From contig JAODUO010000044.1 in the NCBI GenBank assembly GCA_025642075.2, positions 1,170,001-1,234,000 on the forward strand: DNA of 64,000 bases, in the 5' to 3' direction. Source of the DNA: Ridgeia piscesae. Taxonomy: Eukaryota; Annelida; Polychaeta; Sabellida; Siboglinidae. The translations under genes were made by a program, and so were the position numbers. This document shows positions 35,857-47,623 of this stretch, piece by piece (positions within the stretch are counted from its first letter, which is position 1; each line of letters begins with the position of its first letter). Below the pieces are notes generated by a model. The model had not been told where the DNA came from. It saw only the letters and a list, made by a program, of their open reading frames with translations, and ran no database searches.

Positions 35857-36060
35857 CGGCACGTGATGTCCGGATTACAACAGGCTAGCTCTAACAAATG
35901 CATTTGAAATCGCTTTAGTATTTGAAAATATAAATAAACAGAAATTTAAATACGTGAAATTGTAATCGTATTTGCTTTTAAATATATAGGCCATGCCGTA
36001 ACATTTGCATATTCATTTGAATGTTATCTACAAATATTTGACATGGGAAAGTGCTGTATA
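35857..36060 (-). promoter_or_regulatory. Upstream module of GPCR-G
   Basis: CACGTG (35860-35865), GGATTA (35872-35877), AACAAATGCATTTGAA and ATTTGCAT (about 36003-36010) occur in the standard order and spacing. Confidence 0.35.
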
Positions 36061-37300
36061 GTGAGCAGGTTATGGAATTACTGTCTTATCTGTGAAACTG
36101 TGAGTCCACTTTCAGATACCGTCATTTCAACACGTACTATAGATTAAAGCTGCTATTTGTCAACGAACAGTCATTAAGAGTTTTGATATTGACATGATTA
36201 ACAATATATTTTCCTGTTATCTTTTCGATACTTACACCAGTCTTGCTATTCCTGTAATGTGTTAGTTTGGGATCTGATTTTGCTTTGTTTCTCCACACGT
36301 GGACTTTAGCATCCTCATCTAATTCATCTCTAATTTTGCTATTTGTGGTTTCGGCGTTGCAGACATCTCTGCCCGTACAGCATTCCTGGCTTGATTACTG
36401 TTTTAAAGATCCTCCTCTTCAACTTCACTGGAATACTCCTGTCGCACAGCTCTACATTGCACTTCTTCTGATATTAACAAAATACACTAGATGGTATTAT
36501 TTATTCATTTATCAGGTAAAAAGGGTAAGTTCTTATATAGCGCAGTAGCCATTCCTCAGAACTGCTCAAAGCGCTTTTACACTTTACTTCCTTGGCAGAC
36601 CTGTTCAATTAAACACCGTCTCAACTTCTCTTAGAAGTATCCAGCCATATGCTACAACTAAAGCGCGAAGGCTGTTCGTACACATATCCACCACTCACCA
36701 TAGCCAGGTACTCATTTATACAGCTGAGTGAACTGGAGCAAAGTACAGTAAATAAATTCAATGGTTTAACACCGCAGCACAGGATTCGAACCCGGGTCCT
36801 CTTAGTCGAGAGCCCGAAGCTCTACCCCTGAGCCATTGCGCTCTACTTACATTTATAGAGATGTATTCAAGTGTGACCTCCAAAACAACATTATAAACCC
36901 CTAATCACTGGACTTGTACAGAAACAGTTGGGAATTGGGAGGGGTCCGAATCATTCATTTAATGTATTACTTAATTACAATTCAAACGTACCTTAAAGTA
37001 CGTGATATTGAAGTACATTTTGAATGTAGTTAAGCAAAGTATACGTACTTATATTATTTTCCAACTGCACTCCACAACAAGTACAACTAAGTAAAGTAAT
37101 ATTATTATGTACAAACGTACATGCAATGGCACAAATTACAACTACTTTAGTACAACCCTGCAGCATAGTAGTCCGTTCGGAGCTGATGCTCTATGAAAGC
37201 TAAGGTCTGTATTATTTAAGGTATTTACTAAAAACGTTTTACGCTATAGATCGTAGATCGTAGATCCATAGATCGCGATTTTAGTTATTTCTTATGCGTT
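36060..37300. repeat. Flanking block shared between receptor cassettes, copy 4
   Basis: Same block as 10555-11600, with the SINE at 36508-36846 and the GGAGCTGATGCTCTATGAAA landmark near 37180. A small local TCGTAGATC/CATAGATCG repeat is present at 37255-37280. Confidence 0.65.
36508..36846 (-). mobile_element. tRNA-derived SINE, copy 3
   Basis: B-box GGTTCGAATCC (plus 36782-36792) and A-box rc of CTACCCCTGAGCCA are present, with the same body and insertion position as the other cassette copies. Confidence 0.7.
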
Positions 37301-37495
37301 ATACGTGACCATACTAGATTAAAAGTAGTTTCAATTTGTTTTGTACGTTACCTGAAAACATGTTCATCACTTTACTACTCGCGTGAATAGGCATAAATAA
37401 ATAAAAGCACACATAAAAATAAACAAACACTCACGAATACCAGTGATTCTTTAAGAGAACACAAACAAAAAACCCAAGCAAACCGGATTGCACGA

Positions 37496-37687
37496 TTACT
37501 TCACCTCGTATCGAGGTTCTCTACAAAATACTTCTAGTTCCCAAAGCCTCAGTGCTAAAATACCACCTACAACCTCCAAACCTACAACCATCCTCCCTGG
37601 AATGAGAAGCAGTGTGTACACCATCATGTCGATTTTCCCAAATTGATTCCAGTAAGTGACAAAGCACAAAGGTTTGTCATTTATCAC
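37496..37687 (-). CDS. ORF X copy 3' of GPCR-H
   Basis: 63 codons from ATG 37687: DKPLCFVTYWNQFGKIDMMV, then YTLLLIPGRMVVGLEVVGGI, LWELEVFCREPRYEVK. It carries an in-frame gain of one residue (KID) relative to the others. Confidence 0.3.
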   Translation of the reverse strand: MINDKPLCFVTYWNQFGKIDMMVYTLLLIPGRMVVGLEVVGGILALRLWELEVFCREPRYEVK

Positions 37688-37883
37688 CCAAATGTCACAA
37701 AACAGATTTCGTTGTTTTTATGTATCACTATTTGACTGAACAGAGAAAATTATCTGAGGAAAGGAATGACCAGAGAAAGTGGCCAGTAGATCTTTATGAC
37801 TCGTGGGAAATAAATGTGTTAACGTATAATTACATATACTCCGAAATACGTTGTATGAATGTACGGTAGAATACAGTGTTTTA

Positions 37884-38862
37884 TTATCTAAGACAACTCA
37901 GAGATCAATAATTATTCAACATTTCAGCCGTTTTACTACGAACGGATCGGAACAAAATCAAATAAAGTAAGCTGTTAACGGATGAATTACAAACAAAAAT
38001 CCAAATCGCCACGAAAGGAAACGAAGACGGCAACTTGTCTTCGAATTCTAGTGTAAGTGCGAATGAAATAAAAACCTAATGGCAATGTTAGAATTAAAAA
38101 TGCTAAACATATCAGCAGTACATTTCTACCAGAACGAACTGCCTTCAAAGTCAACGAAGACGTGTTTCCGCTTGAGCCACTTATTGAGTTAACTTGTGAC
38201 GTAATCTGATGATGTGTTCGCACGATCACGCACTCTATTTTTGTAGTGGCATAAACTATGGCGACTGTAGGCACCAAGAACCCAATTATTACTCCGAGCA
38301 CTAATTGCAGCATGACGTCTGAAGTAGCTTGCATAGCATACATACACGTACCAAGATCCACGTTGGTGTACAAGTATGTCCCGGAAGTGGCGAGGACTCC
38401 ACCAGTCAGCCAAATACAGGCTATTATAAGGTAGCATCGGTTTCGTGTCAGAAGTTGTTCATATCGGAGCGGTTTCGTTATAGCGATCATTTTGCACACA
38501 GTTACCCAGCACAGACTGTGCGGTGAAGTGTAGTTGGACCAAACTGAACACACCTGTAACACTCTCGGGACGTATGGCTACATGTTACGGACGTTCGGCG
38601 TCGCATTCGAGCAGACGGCGGCGCTGATGGGCATCGCCGTACAGCCGTTGGCGAGATCGGACAGCGTCAGCGAGAAGATGAAGAGCGTCGTGCGATCTTC
38701 GCGCAGTTGAGGGTATTTGGCGATCACAGCTATGACGAGTACGTTCAGTGTTATATTCATTACGATCACGGAACTGATGACCACAGGTTTGAAATCGCTG
38801 AAAACCGTTTGATTCATATCGGTGCAGCATAGATTGTTGTTCTTGCTACAACTGCAAGCCAT
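37884..38862 (-). pseudogene. GPCR-H: mosaic receptor with stop before TM3 and a TM6 frameshift
   Basis: The start is MACSCSKNNNLCCTDMNQTV. Leu of NMLPYVPR is TAG (38578-38580), which ends the first frame before TM3. TM3 to TM6 are open (38562-37987). A one-base insertion after LGFYFI (GCGAATGAAA for GCGATTAAA) shifts TM6/TM7. The TM3-ECL2 part (GGVLATSGTYLYTNVDLGTC) matches GPCR-E almost base for base. The TM5 to third-loop part (VLGVIIGFLVPTVAIVY, SGSSGNTSSLTLK) matches GPCR-B and D. It looks like a gene-conversion or unequal-crossover mosaic. Confidence 0.85.
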
Positions 38863-38936
38863 CAGCTAATTTGCTCCAATATATAACCTGATACACTGTA
38901 TAGCCAGGTACGTTTCCTCTAACGCTAATGGAGAAA

Positions 38937-39145
38937 AGCCACGTGATGTCCGGATTTTATTTGCTTTTAAATATATAGGCTATGCCGTAACATTTGCATA
39001 TTCATTTGAATGTAATCCACAAATATTTGATATGGGAAAGTGCTGTGTAGTGAGCAGGTTATGGAATTACTGTCTTATCTGTGAAATTGTGAATCCACTT
39101 TCAGATGCCGTCCTTTTAACACGTACTATAGACTAAAGTTGCATT
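38937..39145 (-). promoter_or_regulatory. Upstream module of GPCR-H (internal deletion)
   Basis: CACGTG (38940-38945) and GGATTTTA are followed at once by TTTGCTTTTAAATATATAGG, so the proximal octamer is deleted. The distal ATTTGCAT (38993-39000) is kept. Confidence 0.35.
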
Positions 39146-39178
39146 AAGTCGAGCTCTATCCCTGAGCCATTGCGCTCT
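39146..39178 (-). mobile_element. SINE head fragment
   Basis: The motif CCCTGAGCCATTGCGCTC is the minus-strand SINE A-box end, with no B-box or body. Confidence 0.5.
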
Positions 39179-39289
39179 GCTTACCTTTATAGAGATGTAT
39201 TCAAGTTTGACCTCCAAAAACAACATAAGAACCGTAACAAAAACAACATAAGTAAATACTTTACTTAAACACATTCAATTACCTTTTGT

Positions 39290-39535
39290 ACAACGCAGTG
39301 GCTCAGGGGTGTAGCTTCGGACTCTCGTTTAAGAGGACCCGGGTTCGAATACTGTGCTGCCTGCTAAAACCTTGGGCAAGTGTTTTCACTATACATTGCT
39401 CCAGTTAACTCAGCTGTATAAATGAGTACCTGGCTATAGACAAGTAGTGGATATGTGTTCGAGAAGTCTTCGCGCATTAATTGCAGCATATGGCTGGATG
39501 CTTCCCAGAGAAGTTGAGATGGTGTCTGATTGAAC
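39290..39535 (+). mobile_element. tRNA-derived SINE, inverted copy 4
   Basis: On the plus strand GTGGCTCAGGGGTGTAG (A-box) and GGGTTCGAATACTGTG (B-box, 39340-39355) are followed by the same body to GTTGAGATGGTGTCTGATTG. Orientation is opposite to the other three. It travels with the inverted receptor remnant at 39745. Confidence 0.7.
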
Positions 39536-39744
39536 ACTAACTGTAATAAATATCCAAAGAATTACACATGCATTTCATTAACGTCTGATTGTGAACATGA
39601 CAACCATGGTGTTTGTGATTCAAATGCGAACGTTAAGACAGGACCTATGTATTTGAATACACTTACAGTATCACGGGGGAATTCCTAAACGCAATCGAAT
39701 GTTCATTATAATGGTTTATTCCAGTAAAAAAAAAATTTCTGCGT

Positions 39745-40240
39745 GATCGTCCGAACACATCATCAGATGACGTCACAAGTTAACTCAATAAATGGCTCCA
39801 CCGGAAACAGGTCTTCGTTGACTTTGAAAGCGATCCGTTCTGGTACAAATGTATTGATATGTTTAACATTTTAGATTATAACATTACCATTATATTGTTA
39901 TTAAAAATATTATTGTTATTAAATTGTTAAATTGTTAACCTGTTTACTAGGACAGGAAGATAAGTTGCCATCTTCATTTCCTTACGTAGCGAATTGGATT
40001 TATTTGTAATTCTTCCGTAAACAGCTTACTTTATTTGTTTTGTTTCCCTTCCGTTAGTAGTAATACGGCTGAAATGGTAATAAATCACAGCATTGTATTC
40101 TGCTAGACATTCATAACGTATACACGTCTAATGCGGAACATAGTTTACGGTGACTATGTTATATGTATGTACAAGACACGTTAACTACGTTAATGAGTCT
40201 TGTACATTTATTTCCCGCGAGACACCAAGATCTACTCGCC
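39745..40240 (+). pseudogene. Inverted receptor remnant (third loop to 3' flank)
   Basis: On the plus strand it reads CVIVRTHHQMTSQVNSING, then SLTLKAIRSGTNVLICLTF, stop, IITLPL. A decayed TM6/TM7 and the receptor 3' flank (TTGTACATTTATTTCCCGCG near 40200) follow. It is the only receptor sequence on this strand. One codon is missing (VLLICL to VLICL) and several stops are present. It marks an inversion breakpoint next to the macrosatellite. Confidence 0.8.
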
Positions 40241-40753
40241 TCTTTCAAATGTGTTCACTTCCTTAACAATTGGTTTCTGATCTACCAATTAGTTATAAAT
40301 AAGTCTGGTTGGAGTTTTGTGTTGAGCCTCTGGGGTGTACTAAGAGTTTTGTGTTGAACTTCGGGGGTGCAATGGCAGTTTTGTGTTGAGCCTCGGGGTG
40401 TGTGGTATTTTGCTGTGCGTCTCCGATAAACACTTGGAGTGTTATAGTGAGCTTCGTGTGTGCAGTAATAGTAGTTAGAAAAACGTAAGGTAGGGTAATT
40501 GGGTGCCTTTTAGAGAATTAGTTGTAATTTGCGTTCCATTGAAACATCATTATTCGATCGCATTGTGGTGCATAGATATGTCTATTTATTTAAGGGTGTG
40601 TTTTTGTTATTAATGTCTGTCGCGCGAGCAGTAGTGATGATCGGATGTGGGGCATTGACATGTATTTGTTGTTGAACGTATAGCTGGGATGGGCACGTGT
40701 AGCAGTATACCGCTGTGCATTTGTGTTTTGCATCAGTACATATTAAAAACATT
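40241..40753. other. Spacer with short direct repeat
   Basis: Three imperfect copies of AGTTTTGTGTTGA(G/A)C(T/C)TC with GGGGTG (about 40313-40405). No gene is seen. Confidence 0.5.
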
Positions 40754-41454
40754 ATGCCCACTGCATATATAACATGCACTGACAAAGGTGCTGTAGAAAA
40801 TTCGTGAAATGAGAACACTATATTTTGGGCACAGAGAACAGTTGATTTTCCTGTCGATTATAAAGAAACTGTACCAGAGAAATGTTATGTTACGCTAATC
40901 GCATTTCGTCAAAATCACATAACTCTAGCTCTTTTGAAATGCAAGCATGTTTTTTCCCCGTCAATATTGAAAACATTTGCCACGTATTTCTGCATTCGAA
41001 GAGTCGTATACTAAAAGGATACAAATCGCTATGCTGATTAAACACTGCCTAACATGCGTCATTGCACTGCAGATCCTTCGTAGCAATTAATCACTGGGGT
41101 GTCTGTTTTATTTGTACCCATTTCACATCCAAATGGCTATTCACAATTTAATTTAACGCAAGTTTTTGGGTAACACTTTCCCAACGGATCAGAGGAGAAA
41201 GTATAAAGGTCTTCTGACCCCTCGTCGTAATCAGTCAATGGGGTGCAACCAAATCACGGTGCCCGACACATTTCTCGCACCTAGGAGAAACTTGGCAGGA
41301 AATCATAGAATAGTAGTAAGGTCGTCCGACGGACGATACCTGCAATTCGCCACCGGCATCACTCGGCTCGATATTATTTCCAAACATATTTTGATGACAC
41401 CTATTTATTTATTCCAATATGGGATTAAATAAACTCATTATGGGCAAGGGGGAG

Positions 41455-41880
41455 TTATAAGACGATCAAGGGAGCACGTGTGTACACTGCGCTGCCGATG
41501 TGATGCTCTGTCGGGGTGAAGTAATTCCGCTCTGACACGTCACAAATAGTCAGCGGGCCTTGTCGCCAGCCAACTTTGACCGATATAGCCACAACCTCGA
41601 TCTGTTTCTCGTCCGTCATTTGTAAAATATGGCTGTTCAGAAGTGTTCGTGATTGTCCTTGAAACAACTGGCTGCGGGAAACAATGGGCGTAAGGGTGTA
41701 CATCGGCTTCCGTACCACCGACATACTGAACTGGTCCGATGTGGCGTATTCGTCGTCAACAATCTGCATCCCAAAGCGAAAAAGAAAGTCTCAATCGCCA
41801 CACGGAAGATCGTAGACCATCTTGAAGTATTGCATGAATGTGGTGGTGAACCGTCTCATATGCTGGTTTGGCGCGATTAT
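41455..41880 (-). pseudogene. CSPG/FRAS1-type extracellular repeat exon fragment, copy 1
   Basis: On the minus strand the open frame from 41769 reads MQIVDDEYATSDQFSMSVV, then PIVSRSQLFQGQSRTLLNSH and YFTPTEHHIGSAVYTR. The pattern (F-x-F-x-V-x-D..., F-S-x-x-V, P-x-V...L-x-x-G...L...D, G-P-L, F-T-x-x-x-I-x-x-G-x-V-x-Y) fits the CSPG repeat of CSPG4, FRAS1 and FREM proteins: the end of one repeat and most of the next. Upstream in the same frame, past a TGA at 41791-41793, come FTTTFMQYFKMVYDLPCGD and DFLFRFG, which would be the FT...Y.. end of the first repeat. A CAG acceptor-like site (GGGATGCAG) offers an alternative: an exon starting at IVDDE. Family call by eye only. Confidence 0.45.
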
Positions 41881-43520
41881 GGTGACAACAACCAAACATT
41901 AAATTATCTAGCAGCTTATATAATAGTATCGTATAGTTTATTTTAATAACTTGTTCTGTAATAAATAGTTTCAACGATATCTAATTGAGCGATCGTCTCG
42001 TCTTTGATAATTTGAATTTCCGTTGGGAGTAGCTGAACGTACTAACAATGCGTACATTTTCGTAACTGATCTATTTATAGGTTAATTTGAGTAAAATAGA
42101 GCAGTTGTAATTACATGTGTGCACATATGGGCGGCGCTGTCTTGCGAAGAGAGGTGAGTCGTATCTTCAACATAACAAGACATCGAAATGGGACATGTTC
42201 ACATTTTTCGCGGCGACGTTCCCAATGTCTCGGTCGTCGTATATTGACATCGGGTGACAAGACGGGGGCGCCGCATTGGAGGGTTGGTAGTGTTTTGATA
42301 CCTGTTCGCGGCGACGTTCACAACTGAAGAATGTTCGTGGCGGAACGTCTAGATGTGGTGGAGCACTTCAAATTCGGAGCGTATAGGGGGGGATACGTTA
42401 TTCTAACGAAAACAAGGCGAGACACAATTGCGACGATCTATCCCTCAACTCACCCTAGATATGTGTATGGTGAAGGCCTATGAACTCAAATATATCTGTC
42501 CACAGCCTCGATTACCAAGGCTCCGTGATGTAGCAGCACTTCTCAGCCCCTCAACTCTGCATGGGAAATTAGTGGGCTACAGTTGTAACCGCCAGTGCGG
42601 CCTTACACCAGATTAGGGTAGAGATGCTGGTTGGTTCTCAGGCCGAATTCGAAATTACAAATTAAATAAGTATACCTTTTCATAAGATAGTGTTGTATTA
42701 TAAAGAATATTCAAAATTAAACTTTCACTACAACAAACTAATTAAAAATAAAGAATTGTAGTTGTTTCTAAAATCGGAATTACGTCAACATTAGACAGTA
42801 TCCATGAGGTGGCAGCACTGGTTAGGCCACAAGGATAGCATTCAAACGCCGATAAAATAACCAGACTGTCTTCTCGGCGTAATTTTGCAGCACACCGACA
42901 GTCGGTTAAGTGAGACTAATCCGTCCAAAGATACTTAACCATAGTCCAAGTAGTCGGTCTCGTTATTCGATCAAGCGTACATCTTTGTTGTACTAGTCAC
43001 AAGTAACTGCACTAGTTGTTCTTTGAACTCGATTGACCCGATGGTTCTTTCACCCCTCCCCGAAATATTGTATTACTACCAGACCTGGTGTTTTCTCGGA
43101 CTTCGCGGTGCTAATTATAACGATTGGATAAGGATTCACGGTGAACTATCATACTGCGTAATACCTACATACATCTCAATGGGTCGGATTTTAGCAAAAC
43201 TAAATATATATTGCGTAAAGATCTAGACCTGCAAATATTTTTCACGGTGCATTTTGGGAGTGGTTATTTCGATTGTGTCTGCTATCTATAGGTCTATATA
43301 GGCTTAGTTCGACTGAACAACGCTTCGAAAGTAACAACAGGTATGCCACTTGTTTCATTGTTTTCAGGTTTACTACTTAAAAAATGATTCATCGAATGAC
43401 GAAAAAGACACCGTCAACAATCAACCAGTCATTTAGATTAGATATGTAACATATCTGGTTAAAATAACTGACAGTTGAAGACGGCGGGTAAGCCATGGAA
43501 GGAATCTGCAAGCCGGCGAA

Positions 43521-43545
43521 CCTCCAACCCCTTTCGGGGAGGAGG
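43521..43545. other. Conserved hairpin CCTCC-AA-CCCC-TTTC-GGGG-A-GGAGG
   Basis: A strong GC stem in an AT-rich context, preserved at 46712-46736, 49921-49945, 53913-53937 and 61145-61169. The copy at 57113-57138 has a longer loop and one mispaired base. Its role is unknown; it lies 30 bp after a splice-donor-like GGCGG|GTAAGCC. Confidence 0.7.
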
Positions 43546-44019
43546 AAGTCTGATTTTCCAATGCTTCAACAGCGAAAGGAGTTTACTCTCCTCCCGACCA
43601 TGGTTACCGAAAATAAATTACACCGATCTGCACCCTATAACACCCTAACATTTAACGTCCGATAATTGTGAATAAAGTCACTGTAACGTAAGTTCGGCAG
43701 CCGCTTCAATAACTTGAATTGAATCCGACGTCTCTTCCCTTGCGACCGACGTTCAATATGAAAGCCTCTTCGAGTTCCAATCCGATGGCCGTATCGCGCG
43801 CGTCGTATAGTTTGCAGGGACTATAGTCCACATCTCGATGGCTTCGTGGCCGTTAACAAAAACAACATTGATGCGATTTAATTGTAAGTTTATCAACAAC
43901 GAGCAGCTATAGACGGCGAGGAAGAAAATGACAAAACAATTAAGAAAACTGACCTGCAGCGGATCCACTTCGCTTTCGTATATATCGTACGCTCTTCTCG
44001 TTGTTGGGCGGAAACCGCA

Positions 44020-44106
44020 ATCACGTGACGACTAATTGTGAGAAACCGCAGTTGCGCAATGCGCAACTTCCTGACAAAGCAGTGACCCTTTGCGCCTGCG
44101 CCAATT
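44020..44106 (+). promoter_or_regulatory. Promoter-like CpG module of the macrosatellite (unit 1)
   Basis: Within 90 bp: E-box TCACGTGAC (44021-44029), palindrome GTTGCGCAATGCGCAAC (44051-44067), ETS-like ACTTCCTG, NRF1-like TGCGCCTGCGCCAA and a CCAAT. Copies lie near 47220, 50420 (E-box changed to CAGGTG), 54413, 57613 and 61645. About 120-150 bp downstream is the Kozak-like GCCATGG of a 19-codon ORF (44226-44285), with AATAAA after it near 44323. It is promoter-like by motif content only. Confidence 0.4.
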
Positions 44107-44425
44107 CTTATATTTCCTGTGCGTGGACGTTCGCCGGTGCGTTCGCGTATTTCTGTGTGTATTCGTGTTATTTTAAAACGTTTACCTTTTACCCTTGAAG
44201 TTGGACTTTTGGGACACTATCCGCCATGGAAAATACAGAAAGGAAAGTTGAGAGTGTGCGTGCTTTAATGAGAGGGTGCGCTTGAATGTGCGAGCCCGCA
44301 AGTGTGTGCACGTGTACATTCGAATAAAAACGGGTTAACGGCAGAAAACACTTTTGCTTTCGCCACAAGCGTCTATTATAACGTTGTCTTCATGTCCTAG
44401 AAAATTGTTCAGAACGTGTCCAGAA

Positions 44426-47400
44426 ATGCCCACTACATATATAACATGCACTGACAAAGGTGCCGTAGAAAATTCGTGAAATGAGAACACTATATTTTCC
44501 AAGAAACGACTTTTCTTCCTGTCACCCTTTTATTTCTTTTAAAACCACAGAGTTATTGGTCGTGATAATATCATGAATAGAAATTACATCTCTGTCACTA
44601 CGCCGAAGAACCGCAGTGTCTTCGGACTTACACTAGTTTGACAGCTGAAATACCGCACTGGTTGAACAAAAACGTAACTTCTAGTGACATATCACAACAC
44701 AAGACATCACCAGTCGTCACAGACGTTTAAACAACCTGCATACTGCTGATGCGTTTGCGAACTCTTTCGTCGGGTAGTGGGCTAATGGCACCTTAATATC
44801 GCGATAACCCGTCTCGCTCGTGGGCACAGAGCACATTTGATATTCCTGTTAGAGGCCTTATTAACGTTTTGTCGATTATAAAGAAACTGTACCAGAGAAA
44901 TGTTATATTACGCTAATCGCATTTCGTCAAAATCACATAACTCTAGCTCTTTTGAAATGCAAGCATGTGCTTTGCCCCTCAATACTTATCAAATTTACCA
45001 CGTATTTCAGCATCCGAAGAGTCGTATATAAAAAGGATAAAAATCGCTATGCTAATTAAACACTGCCTAACATGCGTCATTACACTGCAGATCCATCGTA
45101 GCAATTAATCACTGGTGTGTCTGCTTTATTTGTACCCATTTCACATCAAAATGGCTATTCACACTTATAAGTATCGCTATTTTTTGGGTAATACTTTTAC
45201 ATGGGTCAGACCAGAAAGTCTAAATGTCTTCTGACCCCTCGTCGTTGTCGGCCACTGGGGTGCAACCACATCACGGTGTCCGACACATTTCTCGCATCTA
45301 GGAGAAACTTGGCAGGAAATCAAAGAATAGGTAGTAAGGTCGTCGGAAGGACGAATCCTGCAATTCGCCACTGGAATCACTCGGCTCGATATTATTTCCA
45401 AACATATTTTGGTAACAGCTACTTATTTATTCTCTGTCGTCGGATATTGACATCGGAAGACAAGACGGGGGCGCAACATTGGAGGGGGTGGATGTGTTTT
45501 GATACCTGTTCGCGGCGATGTTCGCAATTGAAGAATGTTCATGGCGGAACGTCTAGATGTGGTGGGGACACTTCACCTTCGAAGGGTATATGAGATACGT
45601 TATTCTAATGAAAACATGGCGAGGCACAATTGCGACGATCTATCCCTCAACATAGCCCAGATATGTCTATTGTGTAGGCCTATGATCCCATCTATATCCG
45701 TCCATAGCCTCGATTACCCAAGCTCCGCGTTGTGGCAGCACTTTTCTGCCCCCTCAACTCTGCTTGGGAAACTAGTGGGCTGCAGTTGTAACCGCCAAGG
45801 CGGCCTTACACCAGATTAGGGTAGAGATGCTGATTGGTTCTCTGGCCGAATTTGAAACTATAAATTAAATAAGTATAACTTTTTACAAGGTAATCTGGTA
45901 TTATAAAGAATATTCAAAATTAAACTTACATTACAATAAACAAAAATAAAAATAAAGAATTGTAGTTGTTTATAAAATCGGAATCACGGCAGCATTAGAC
46001 AGTATCCGTGAAGTGGCAGATGGCTAGCATTCAAACGCCGGTAAAATAACTAGACTGTCTTCTCGGCGTAATTCCGCAGCCGACCGACAGTCGGTTAAGC
46101 GAGACTAATCCGTCGAAAGATGCATAACCATAGTCCAAGTAGTCGTGCTCGTTATTCTGTCCAGCGTATATCTTTGTTGCACTAGTCACAAGTAACTGCA
46201 GTCGTTGTTCTTTCAACTCGATTGATCCGATGGTTCTCTCACCCCTCCCTGAAATATTGATATTACTACCAGACCTGGTGTGTTCTCGGACTTCGCGGTG
46301 CTAACTATAACGATTGGATAAGGATTCACGGTGAACTATCATACTGCTTAATACCTACATACATCTCAATGGGTCGAATTTTAGCAAAACTCAATTATAG
46401 GATGCGTAAAGATCTAGACCTATATAATTTTTTGTCACGGTCAATTTTGGGAGTGGTCATTTCGCTCGTGTCTACTATCTACAGGTCTATACAGGCTTCG
46501 TTCGACTGAACAACGCTTCGAAAGAAACAACAGGTATGCCACTTGTTTTTTTTTCAGTTTTATTACTTAACAAAATGATACATCGAATGACGAAAAAGAC
46601 ACCGTCAACAATCAACCAGTCATTTAGATTAGATATGAAACATATCTGGTTAAAATAACTGACAGTTGAAGACGGCGGGTAAGCCATGGAAGGAATCTGC
46701 AAGCCGGCGAACCTCCAACCCCTTTCGGGGAGGAGGAAGTCTGATTTTCCAATACTTCAACAGCGAAAGGAGTTTACTCTCCTCCCGACCATGGTTACCG
46801 AAAATAAATTACACCGATCTGCACCCTATAACACTCTAACATTTAACGTCCGATAATCGTGAATAAAGTCACAGTAACGGAAGTTTGGAAGCCGCTTCAA
46901 TAACTTGAATTGAATCCGACGTCTCTTCCCTTGCGACCGACGTTCAATATGAAAGCCTCTTCGAGTTCCAATCCGATGGCCGTATCGCGCGCGTCGTATA
47001 GTTTGCAGGGCCTATAGGCCTGTAGTCCACATCTCGATGGCTTCGTTGCCGTTTACTACAACAACATTGATGCGATTTAATAGTAAGGGTATCAATAACG
47101 ACCAGCTATAGACGGCGAGGAAGAAAATGACAAAACAATTAAGAAAACTGACCTGCAGCGGATCCACTTCGCTTTCGTATATATCGTACGCTCTTCTCGT
47201 TGTTGGTCGGAAACCGCACTCACGTGACGACTAATTGTGAGAAACCGGAGTTCCGCAATGCGTAACTTCCTGACAAAGCAGTGATCCTTTGCGCGTGCGC
47301 CAATTCTTATATTTCCTGTGCGTGGACGTTCGCCGGTGCGTTCGCGTATTTCTGGTGTATTCGTGTTATTTTAAAACATTAACCTTTTACCCTTGAAGGT

Positions 47401-47623
47401 GGACTTTTGGGACACTATCCGCCATGGAAAATACAGAAAGGAAAGTTGAGAGTGTGCGTGCCTTTATGAGAGGGTGCGCTTGAATGTGCGAGCCCGCAAG
47501 TGTGTGCACGTGTACATTCGAATAAAAACGGGTTAACGGCAGAAAACACTTTTGCTTTCGCCACAGGCGTCTATTATAACGTTGTCTTCATGTCCTAGAA
47601 AAAATTTCAGAACGTGTCCAGAA
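44426..47623. repeat. Macrosatellite unit 2 (short type, 3198 bp)
   Basis: Lacks the long block: TTATTTATT joins CTCTGTCGTCGGATATTGAC at about 45430. It contains an inverted repeat GGGTCAGA...TCTGACCC near 45200-45237, the hairpin and the promoter-like module. Confidence 0.9.

Larger units (their letters stand above)
40754..44425. repeat. Macrosatellite unit 1 (long type, with a 323-bp deletion)
   Basis: The unit starts with ATGCCCACTGCATATATAAC and is about 3.67 kb. It holds the long-type block (about 41411-42230). Relative to unit 2 the sequence matching 44499-44821 is missing: TATATTTT joins GGGCACAGAGAACAG at about 40831. Unit boundaries are arbitrary; I used the first base shared with the others. 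Confidence 0.9.

Noticed and set aside
44318..44340. CENP-B-box-like TTCGAATAAAAACGGG in each macrosatellite unit
   Set aside because: Spacing is one base longer than the TTCGnnnnAnnCGGG consensus; no other centromere evidence.
45200..45240. snRNA or SL-RNA gene near AATTTTTGG-like sites in the macrosatellite
   Set aside because: Only the short Sm-like string fits; no matching stem-loops, donor or conserved snRNA core.
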